Assembly: GCA_902803365.1 (NCBI GenBank)
Contig: CADCPU010000124.1
Coordinates: 1-5,212 of the forward strand
Length of the DNA stretch: 5,212 nucleotides
Direction: 5' to 3'
Source: Oscillospiraceae bacterium
GTDB taxonomy: Bacteria > Bacillota_A > Clostridia > Saccharofermentanales > Saccharofermentanaceae
Both the position numbers and the translations under genes were made by a program. Shown here one piece after another: positions 1 through 5,040 of this stretch (position 1 is its first letter; every line of letters starts with the position of its first letter). The notes under the pieces were generated by a model, which saw only the letters and a list, made by a program, of their open reading frames with translations, did no database searches and was not told the DNA's origin.

Positions 1-24
1 GCATAAGGATAATTTGAAAAGTAC

Positions 25-60
25 GGGGCTGCCTCACGATCGTGAGACGGCCCTTTTTAT
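25..60 (+). terminator. Rho-independent terminator of an upstream gene
   Basis: A 12-bp stem (26-37 with 42-53, one C/A mismatch and one G/T wobble) closes a GATC loop and is followed directly by five T (54-58). It must end transcription of a gene lying left of the window. A TAA at 4-6 could be that gene's stop codon, but too little sequence is present to say. The structure separates the upstream unit from the lipoprotein operon that follows. Confidence 0.9.
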
Positions 61-102
61 ATGCAGTTCCGCGTTTTCGCCATAGGTACAGGCCTTGCAG
101 TA

Positions 103-111
103 TGTTATAAT
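103..111 (+). promoter_or_regulatory. Extended -10 promoter of the lipoprotein/glycosyltransferase operon
   Basis: TGTTATAAT is a perfect TGn-extended -10 element for a housekeeping sigma factor. At 17-bp spacing the -35 position (83-88, TAGGTA) matches the consensus only weakly, which is normal for extended -10 promoters. Transcription would start near 118, about 28 bp before the ATG at 146. This placement argues against the in-frame TTG at 95, which would lie upstream of the transcript start. Confidence 0.7.
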
Positions 112-145
112 CTACAAGAATAAGATCCGTTCGGATGGTCCAGGG

Positions 146-1330
146 ATGAAATATAAGAAAAAAGCACTTTGCAGCATGTTATTGATATCGGCGATGGTCT
201 TCGCTTCCTGTTCCGGAAGTGATGATCATGATAATGTCGTGATAAAAGGCGAAGAGGTCATCCGCATATCGATCCCTGATTCGACCAGCCAGAGCGGCGA
301 ATCCCAGGAGACGCCCGAGGAGACATCAACATCCGAGTCGACGAATGACGCGCCGGAGAATCTCATTATCTCACAGCTTAATAACCGCCATGCTTTTGGA
401 ACCAGGAGTGAGACTTACGGCCTGATCCCGGAAGATTACAGGACCATCCTTGATAAGGCGATGTATGTCCTCGTTGGCGATATCGGGCCGGAAGAGGTCA
501 TCGGAGGCGGATTCGACGGACTTTATGAAGCCAGAAAGTCGATAAAGGATCGCGAAGAGCTTCTCGCGAACACAGGTTATGTGATCGCCGACTTTGACGG
601 CAACGGCGTTGATGAGCTCCTGTTCTTTGTTATGAGCGGTGCAGAGGATACACAGAAGGCATTCAGGGTCACGACGATCTATACACGTCTCAACAATTCC
701 GTTCCTTCGCTTATTCTGGCGCAGGGCAAGAGAGAGAATTACTATATGCTTCCCGACGGGAAGATCTACTATACAGGTACGCAGGACGCGACTCACCACA
801 GCGTGGGCCTTTTCGAGTTCACCGCAAACGGCACCCGCATCGATCCGGTCGAGCTGTACTTTACGGATTATGTCGACACGCTTGAAGACGGTTCGCCTGA
901 CACGCTCGGAGAATACGGATGGTTCAGGAGTTACGACGGCAAGCTGACGTGCGATACTAGCCACGAATACGACTATATGGGTGCAGACTTTGATCCTGCC
1001 ATCAAGGCCGACATGATCTACTTTACGCCAAATCAGTACTGCCTTTTCAACAACTTGAGGCACAGATACGAGATAGTCGACAAGACCGTGGATGTCGATG
1101 ATATCAAAGATCTCTGCAAAGAGCGCGGCGGACATCTCGTCAACATGGGCGATGATTACGAAAAGGGCGTCATCACCGGTCTTCTTGCCTGCAAAGAATA
1201 TGAGGACGGAGTTTTCTGTATCGGGGACAAGATCTATGTCCGAGTCGTCGAAAAAGAGGGCAGATATATATTGGAAGAGGTCAATGAGAAAGTAAAGGAA
1301 ACAGGTTATATTTGCGAATTTGATTATTGA
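146..1330 (+). CDS. Surface lipoprotein with C-terminal C-type-lectin-like domain
   Basis: This is a 394-residue predicted lipoprotein. Residues 1-21 form a lipoprotein signal peptide: a lysine-rich start (MKYKKK), a hydrophobic core, then F-A-S-C with Cys22 as the lipidated residue. The Phe at -3 is atypical. Residues 45-72 are a Ser/Thr/Glu/Pro-rich spacer. Residues 149-157 (DFDGNGVDE) resemble the Asp/Asn/Gly turns of FG-GAP or EF-hand-like repeats and might bind calcium. From about residue 305 the pattern is that of a C-type-lectin-like domain: RYEIVDKT, an Asp-rich helix, then CKERGGHL at 324-331, a second helix, and GYICEFD at 387-393. Cys324 and Cys390 would be the conserved disulfide. 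The domain is about 85 residues, shorter than the usual 110-130, and lacks an obvious WND calcium site. The ATG at 146 is preferred over TTG at 95 because the signal peptide begins there and the promoter lies between; the ribosome binding site is weak (GGATGG, 133-138). It is the first gene of a three-gene unit. The ligand is unknown. Confidence 0.8.
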   Translation: MKYKKKALCSMLLISAMVFASCSGSDDHDNVVIKGEEVIRISIPDSTSQSGESQETPEETSTSESTNDAPENLIISQLNNRHAFGTRSETYGLIPEDYRTILDKAMYVLVGDIGPEEVIGGGFDGLYEARKSIKDREELLANTGYVIADFDGNGVDELLFFVMSGAEDTQKAFRVTTIYTRLNNSVPSLILAQGKRENYYMLPDGKIYYTGTQDATHHSVGLFEFTANGTRIDPVELYFTDYVDTLEDGSPDTLGEYGWFRSYDGKLTCDTSHEYDYMGADFDPAIKADMIYFTPNQYCLFNNLRHRYEIVDKTVDVDDIKDLCKERGGHLVNMGDDYEKGVITGLLACKEYEDGVFCIGDKIYVRVVEKEGRYILEEVNEKVKETGYICEFDY

Positions 1331-1334
1331 TCCG

Positions 1335-1340
1335 GGAGGT
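1335..1340 (+). promoter_or_regulatory. Ribosome binding site fixing the start of the second lipoprotein
   Basis: GGAGGT lies 4 bp before the ATG at 1345 and only 1 bp before the ATG at 1342, so the second of the two adjacent ATG codons is the better start. An in-frame TTG at 1327 overlaps the previous stop codon, but it sits upstream of this site and cannot use it. Confidence 0.75.
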
Positions 1341-1344
1341 TATG

Positions 1345-2244
1345 ATGAAAAGGAATAGATACAAAAAGATCATGGCTGCGATCGCAGTAACTATAGTTGC
1401 GGCAAGTTTTGTCGCTTGTTCCAAAGTATCGCCGGAAAGACTCGAGTCCATCGCCAAGAGCCTTAAGGCTGATACGGTCGATATCGATGAACTGGACGAT
1501 GTTAAAAAAGAAGAATTGAAGGACGGCATCTTCATTAAGGCGAGCGGTGACGATCTCGAGGATTATATGGATGACCTTAAGGATAAGACCGGCAGTTCCG
1601 AAATAACGGCCCAGATGATGGATAGCTTTGATATTGATGACATCATCAAGCTCAAGAAAGTAGACGAGTACGCAGCTTATATAAGCGGCGAGGTCAGTGA
1701 AGACAATAAGGACATCCTTTCCGAGAGCGTCATGATCTTCAAGATGGAGGACAAGGATTCCGCACTGGAAGTCTTCGACAATCTTACGGATAAGCTCAAG
1801 GACAACTCCGACCTGGAGATCGACAAGCTCTCCAAAGATGAATTCGAGAATGGCAAGAAGTTCGTCATGAACCTTGATACCGATGACGTTACGGATATCG
1901 TCGGCGACATAATAGACAACACGATGTCTTCAAAGCTCGGCCCTCTCGCAGGTTTGGGCGATGTTAAGAAATCAGCGAAGGAAATGAAGAAGCAACTCCG
2001 CCAGGAACTCGGCGACGATTTCCGCCTGGTTACCGCCCTTTACATTAAGAACGATATGATCATAGTCGTTCAGGGCACCACGGTCTCCGATGATTTCGAC
2101 AAGCTTCCTGAGATCACATCCAAGCTCGGCATCTCAGATCCGCTCAAGGTCAAGAACAGTGAAGAACTTATCGAAGGTCTCGGCACATACGAGATCGACA
2201 TCGATGTGAGTTCTTTCGGTCGCTTCGGGGAGGGATCGAATTGA
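1345..2244 (+). CDS. Acidic lipoprotein of unknown function
   Basis: This is a 299-residue predicted lipoprotein. The signal peptide has a basic start (MKRNRYKK), a hydrophobic stretch at about 10-22 and a lipobox F-V-A-C with Cys25 as the anchor. As in the preceding gene, Phe occupies -3. The mature part is strongly acidic: by hand count about 67 Asp/Glu against 41 Lys/Arg over the whole protein, with many Asp-Asp pairs. It has no transmembrane segment after the signal. Residues 93-152 (FDIDDI, then VDEYAAYISGEV, then SVMIFKMEDKDSALEVFDNL) recall the layout of DUF4358-type clostridial lipoproteins, namely a short helix, an 'EYA-YIS' strand, and a strand ending in K-D/E-x-D-A followed by a helix. 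This is a memory-based resemblance, not an alignment. The block at 225-245 (DFRLVTALYIKNDMIIVVQG) looks like two beta strands. The gene is 14 bp behind the first lipoprotein and overlaps the glycosyltransferase by 4 bp, so the three are probably co-transcribed. No enzymatic motif was seen. Confidence 0.8.
   Translation: MKRNRYKKIMAAIAVTIVAASFVACSKVSPERLESIAKSLKADTVDIDELDDVKKEELKDGIFIKASGDDLEDYMDDLKDKTGSSEITAQMMDSFDIDDIIKLKKVDEYAAYISGEVSEDNKDILSESVMIFKMEDKDSALEVFDNLTDKLKDNSDLEIDKLSKDEFENGKKFVMNLDTDDVTDIVGDIIDNTMSSKLGPLAGLGDVKKSAKEMKKQLRQELGDDFRLVTALYIKNDMIIVVQGTTVSDDFDKLPEITSKLGISDPLKVKNSEELIEGLGTYEIDIDVSSFGRFGEGSN
2227..2234 (+). promoter_or_regulatory. Strong ribosome binding site for a TTG start
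   Basis: GGGGAGGG lies 6 bp before the TTG at 2241, an ideal distance. It sits inside the last codons of the acidic lipoprotein. The start overlaps that gene's stop as TTGA, an arrangement typical of translational coupling. It decides the glycosyltransferase start, as no ATG or GTG lies before the conserved first strand. Confidence 0.85.
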
Positions 2245-2966
2245 CCGAGGATAGTGTTCGCGTATCGATCATAATCCCTGTTTATAATTCCGAAAACTAT
2301 CTGGAGGAATGCTTAAAGAGTATCCTCTCATTAGACAGCAAGGACTACGAGGTCCTCCTGATTGACGATGGTTCGACGGACAGAAGTCCCGAGATCCTGA
2401 GAAAGTTTGCGGCCTTATCGGATAGGTTCAGGATAATCACACAGAAGAATCAGGGCGCATCCGCTGCACGTAACCGCGGCGTCGCTGAAGCGTGCGGAGA
2501 ATATGTCTGCTTTGTCGACTCCGACGACATCGTGTACGAGAATATGCTCAAGGACATGTTGGAATGTATAGGTGACGCGCAGGTCTGTATCGGAAAGAAA
2601 ACGCGATGGAATCAGATCAAGGACTTTAAGAGGACCGACGGCTGGAAAGCTTTTCGCGGCAGCGTATCAGAACTTCACAAAGTCCTTCGCAGATACAAGC
2701 GCAGCATGAGAGGCGCGACCGGCCGCCTGTACCGCACCGACGTCATCCGTGACAACAACATCCGTTTCCGTCCCGAGCTCCGCTACGGCGAGGATATGAG
2801 ATTTAATTACGACTATTTTCGCTATATCGACAGAGTGGCCTTCTGTGACAAGGTAGTATATCTTTACAGGATCCACAACCTGAACTCGCTGTCGAGCGTT
2901 TACGCGCCGCACTTCCTGAAGCAATGGAAGACCGAGCGCGAATGCGTCGCAAGGCTTTATAAGTAA
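2241..2966 (+). CDS. Family 2 glycosyltransferase (GT-A fold), short form
   Basis: This 241-residue protein predictably moves a sugar from a nucleotide-sugar donor to a lipid- or surface-bound acceptor in the cytoplasm. Such enzymes commonly build capsule, wall polysaccharide or glycolipids. Family GT2 hallmarks run in order: the first strand VSIIIPVYNSENYL at 8-21, DDGSTD at 42-47 (nucleotide contact), NQGASAARNRG at 70-80, the metal-binding DSDD at 93-96, and GED at 183-185, where the acidic pair is the likely catalytic base position. Residues 119-165 carry 16 Lys/Arg in 47 positions, a possible membrane-facing surface. No transmembrane helix is visible. The protein stops soon after the catalytic domain, while many relatives are 300 residues or more; since a terminator follows 8 bp after the stop, this looks like a genuine short form rather than a frameshift. 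The start is TTG, set by the strong site at 2227-2234. Donor and acceptor cannot be deduced. Confidence 0.92.
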   Translation: MTEDSVRVSIIIPVYNSENYLEECLKSILSLDSKDYEVLLIDDGSTDRSPEILRKFAALSDRFRIITQKNQGASAARNRGVAEACGEYVCFVDSDDIVYENMLKDMLECIGDAQVCIGKKTRWNQIKDFKRTDGWKAFRGSVSELHKVLRRYKRSMRGATGRLYRTDVIRDNNIRFRPELRYGEDMRFNYDYFRYIDRVAFCDKVVYLYRIHNLNSLSSVYAPHFLKQWKTERECVARLYK

Positions 2967-2973
2967 ACTCAAG

Positions 2974-3000
2974 CGCGAGCCCAAGCAGCTCGCGTTTTTT
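2974..3000 (+). terminator. Rho-independent terminator of the three-gene operon
   Basis: A perfect 7-bp stem CGCGAGC (2974-2980) with GCTCGCG (2988-2994) closes a 7-base loop and is followed by six T (2995-3000). It begins 8 bp after the glycosyltransferase stop, so it closes the + strand unit. Confidence 0.92.
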
Positions 3001-3015
3001 ATGCGCATTTTCAGA

Positions 3016-3124
3016 TTTACTCCCTGAGGCAGCAGACCCAAACTGATGCCCGCGACTTTTACTCCCATAGGAAGTAAAAACCAAAACCGCCTTTTTGCGC
3101 CTACTCCATAAGGGAGTAAAAACG
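3016..3124. repeat. Three imperfect palindromic repeats with 42-bp period
   Basis: ACTCC begins at 3019, 3061 and 3103, exactly 42 bp apart, and AGG-AG matches line up at the same offset in all three copies. The middle copy (3057-3079) is nearly a perfect palindrome: TTTTACTCCC, loop ATA, GGAAGTAAAA, with one mismatch. The third (3102-3118) keeps a 6-bp TACTCC/GGAGTA stem followed by AAAAA. The first has the left arm (TTTACTCCC) and a decayed right arm. The spaces between copies share no clear similarity. The repeats fill most of the gap between the two converging units. Possible roles are protein binding sites, a dispersed intergenic palindrome that has duplicated, or auxiliary terminators. 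Confidence 0.65.
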
Positions 3125-3139
3125 CTGCAGGAAGGCAAC

Positions 3140-3165
3140 AAAAAACCGCCCACGACTGTGAGCGG
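3140..3165 (-). terminator. Rho-independent terminator of the acyl-CoA synthetase
   Basis: Read on the - strand, CCGCTCAC (3165-3158) pairs with GTGGGCGG (3153-3146) around a 4-base loop, with one G/T wobble, and is followed by six T (3145-3140). It starts 20 bp after the synthetase stop codon. Confidence 0.9.
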
Positions 3166-3184
3166 CTCTTATAGTTTCAACTTA

Positions 3185-4819
3185 TCAGTCCTGGTTTTCG
3201 AAGTCTACCAGGTGCTCCTGGCCGTAAAGCTTACGGAGCTTCGGCTTCTCGATCTTACCTGTTGCGTTACGGAGGACAGGTGCGAAGATGATCTGACGAG
3301 GACGCTTGTAGCGAGGGAGCTGGAGGCAGAACTCGTTGACTTCGTCTTCTGTGAGGACCATGCCTTCCTTAACTTCGATGATCGCGCCTTCGATCTCGCC
3401 CAGACGCTTGTCAGGCAAGCCGATAACGGCAACGTCCTTGATCTTGTCGTTCTTCATGAGGAAGTCCTCGATCTCGACAGGGTAGAGGTTCTCACCGCCG
3501 GATACGATAACGTCCTTCTTACGGTCTACGAGGTAGATAAATCCGTCTTCGTCCTCGCGGCCCATGTCGCCGGTGAGGAGCCAGCCGTCCTTGAGGACTT
3601 CGTTAGTTGCCTCAGGGTTGTTGTAGTAGCAGACCATTACGCCGTTGCCCTTAACGCAGAGCTCGCCGACTTCGCCCTTCTTGACGATGTTGCCCTTCTC
3701 GTCGATGATCTTGCACTCCCAGCCGTAGCCCGGGATACCGATAGCGCCGACCTTGTTGACGTTCTCAACACCGAGGTGTACGCAACCCGGTCCGATGGAT
3801 TCGCTCAAGCCGTAGTTCGTGTCGTACTGGTGCTTAGGGAAGTAAGTAAGCCATCTCTTGATGAGTGACTTAGGTACAGGCTGTGCACCGATGTGCATAA
3901 GTCTCCACTGATCGAGCTGATAGTCGGAGAGCTTGATGTCTCCGCGATCGAGAGCATCGAGGATGTCCTGTGCCCACGGTACGAGGAGCCATACGATCGT
4001 GCAGTGCTCGGAAGATACTGCATCGAGGATGTACTTAGGCTTTGTTCCGCGAAGGAGAACTGCGCGTGAGCCGCTTACGAGGCTTCCCATCCAGTGCATC
4101 TTAGCGCCTGTGTGATAGAGCGGCGGGATGCAGAGGAAGCAGTCGTCTCTGTTCGTGGAGTGGTGCTTCTGCTCAACGGCTGCAGCGTGCATAAGGCTCT
4201 TGTGCTTGTGAAGGATGGCCTTAGGGAAGCCTGTCGTACCGGAGCTGAAGTAGATAGCGCCTTCGTCCTCGTCCGTGATCTTGATGTTAGGAGATGTACC
4301 GGAGTAGTCGGCTGTCATCTCTCTGTAGTCCTCCGCGAAGGTAGGGCATGTCTCGCCGACGAAGATGAGCGCGCGGTTCTTGTGAAGTTCGTGTTCGATA
4401 TTTTCGATACGGCCGATAAACTCAGGGCCGAAGAAGAGGATGTCGAGTTCTGCGAGGTTAGAGCAGTACAAGATCTCCTCGGATGTGTAACGGAAGTTGA
4501 GCGGTACGGCAATAGCGCCGGTCTTAAGGATACCGAAGTAGATCGGGAGCCACTCGAGGCAGTTCATCATGAGGATGCCGATCTTGTTGCCTTTCTTGAT
4601 ACCTCTGCTCAAGAGCATGTTTGCGAGACGGTTTGCCTTCTCGTCAAAGACTTTCCATGTGATCTCGCGCCTGTAAGGTGCTTTCTCAGTCGGCTGGATG
4701 AGTTCGTACTCTTTCCATGTTACTCGACCAAGCTCCTGCTGCTCGGGATTAAGTTCTACCAAAGCGATCTCGTCGCCGTATAATTCTGCGTTTCTTTCCA
4801 AATATTCAGTTACAGGCAT
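3185..4819 (-). CDS. AMP-forming acyl-CoA synthetase (AMP-binding / ANL superfamily)
   Basis: This 544-residue cytoplasmic enzyme is predicted to activate a carboxylic acid with ATP to an acyl-adenylate and transfer it to CoA. Superfamily motifs are complete and in order: the phosphate loop SSGTTGFPK at 192-200, YGLSES at 336-341, TGD at 416-418, the hinge and C-terminal core DRKKDVIVSGGENLYPVE at 432-449, and NATGKI at 518-523 with Lys522 as the expected catalytic lysine. Length is normal. Before the core, an insert carries two similar segments, VTWKEYE (33-39) and ITWKVFDE (53-60). The start at 4819 is chosen because AGGAG (4831-4827) is 7 bp upstream of it but only 1 bp from the ATG at 4825; a TTG at 4840 lies upstream of the site. 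After roughly 75 codons the gene uses almost only AAG, TAC, AAC, ATC and CGT-type codons, which suggests high expression. The acid substrate (fatty, branched or aromatic) cannot be read from the sequence. It has its own promoter and terminator, so it appears monocistronic. Confidence 0.94.
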   Translation of the reverse strand: MPVTEYLERNAELYGDEIALVELNPEQQELGRVTWKEYELIQPTEKAPYRREITWKVFDEKANRLANMLLSRGIKKGNKIGILMMNCLEWLPIYFGILKTGAIAVPLNFRYTSEEILYCSNLAELDILFFGPEFIGRIENIEHELHKNRALIFVGETCPTFAEDYREMTADYSGTSPNIKITDEDEGAIYFSSGTTGFPKAILHKHKSLMHAAAVEQKHHSTNRDDCFLCIPPLYHTGAKMHWMGSLVSGSRAVLLRGTKPKYILDAVSSEHCTIVWLLVPWAQDILDALDRGDIKLSDYQLDQWRLMHIGAQPVPKSLIKRWLTYFPKHQYDTNYGLSESIGPGCVHLGVENVNKVGAIGIPGYGWECKIIDEKGNIVKKGEVGELCVKGNGVMVCYYNNPEATNEVLKDGWLLTGDMGREDEDGFIYLVDRKKDVIVSGGENLYPVEIEDFLMKNDKIKDVAVIGLPDKRLGEIEGAIIEVKEGMVLTEDEVNEFCLQLPRYKRPRQIIFAPVLRNATGKIEKPKLRKLYGQEHLVDFENQD

Positions 4820-4826
4820 TTTCATA

Positions 4827-4831
4827 CTCCT
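4827..4831 (-). promoter_or_regulatory. Ribosome binding site deciding the synthetase start
   Basis: AGGAG on the - strand is 7 bp before the ATG at 4819 and 1 bp before the in-frame ATG at 4825. Normal spacing favours 4819, giving a protein that begins MPVTEYLERN. Confidence 0.75.
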
Positions 4832-4851
4832 ATTCTGCAAAACTTCAAAGC

Positions 4852-4864
4852 TACTTAATAAGTA
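4852..4864. promoter_or_regulatory. Candidate operator in the synthetase leader
   Basis: TACTTA-A-TAAGTA is a perfect inverted repeat with 6-bp arms around one central base. It lies just downstream of the predicted - strand transcription start (about 4868), where a bound repressor would block elongation or initiation. The position and symmetry suggest an operator; no specific regulator is implied. Confidence 0.4.
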
Positions 4865-4874
4865 TGCCTATATG

Positions 4875-4902
4875 AGTATAGCAAGTTACAAATAAATTAC
4901 AA
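4875..4902 (-). promoter_or_regulatory. Promoter of the acyl-CoA synthetase
   Basis: On the - strand, TTGTAA (4902-4897) serves as -35, followed by a 16-bp spacer and TATACT (4880-4875) as -10. A TG one base before the -10 (TGCTATACT) makes it an extended -10. The -10 overlaps a small inverted repeat CTATA-4-TATAG (4868-4881). The predicted leader is about 49 bases long. Confidence 0.65.
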
Positions 4903-4966
4903 CTGCCGCGGAGTCATCGAAAACGGCAACGCACTCCCGTTATGTTTCGTCCTTGTAGCGAAAAGG

Positions 4967-5020
4967 TAGCAAACTTGATACATAGCGCTCCAAATAAGAA
5001 TGCTAGAATAGTGTTTGCTA
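4967..5020. repeat. 8-bp inverted repeat bracketing the rightward promoter
   Basis: TAGCAAAC (4967-4974) and GTTTGCTA (5013-5020) are perfect inverted copies 38 bp apart, enclosing the predicted -10 of the rightward gene. The left arm lies upstream of the predicted transcript start, so the pair would act as DNA, for example as half-sites for one regulator, and not as an RNA hairpin. A further TAGCAA is at 4879-4884, inside the synthetase promoter. Confidence 0.45.
5001..5009 (+). promoter_or_regulatory. Extended -10 promoter of the rightward secreted-protein gene
   Basis: TGCTAGAAT is a TGn-extended -10 with five of six matches to TATAAT. No good -35 lies at 16-18 bp; the TTGATA at 4975-4980 is 23 bp away and too far. 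Transcription would start near 5016, giving a leader of about 25 bases that holds little more than the ribosome binding site. Confidence 0.55.
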
Positions 5021-5040
5021 TAGAAATGAGGAGGAAAAAT

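Noticed and set aside
95..145. In-frame TTG at 95 as start of the first lipoprotein
   Set aside because: It would precede the predicted transcription start, has no ribosome binding site, and would put 17 extra residues before an otherwise well-formed lipoprotein signal peptide.
371..1135. 254-codon open frame on the - strand
   Set aside because: It is fully antisense to the first lipoprotein, has no ribosome binding site of note and no recognisable motif.
3016..3124. Small CRISPR array
   Set aside because: The copies are imperfect palindromes with gaps of only about 17 bp, and no cas gene is present.
2667..3153. Two - strand open frames across the glycosyltransferase end and the repeat gap
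   Set aside because: They run through the operon terminator and the palindromic repeats, overlap each other in different frames and show no motif.
3095..3868. 257-codon + strand open frame
   Set aside because: It is antisense to the acyl-CoA synthetase; strong codon bias of the real gene leaves few stops on the opposite strand.
4094..4783. 229-codon + strand open frame
   Set aside because: Same cause: it mirrors the biased synthetase gene and has no supporting signals.
3185..4819. Bile-acid CoA ligase (BaiB-like) or another named acyl-CoA ligase
   Set aside because: The recalled BaiB sequence differs clearly around the phosphate loop and N-terminus, and no bile-acid genes are nearby; the substrate stays open.
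4975..4980. TTGATA as -35 of the rightward promoter
   Set aside because: It lies 23 bp from the extended -10, beyond the functional spacing range, and no good -10 lies at 16-18 bp from it.
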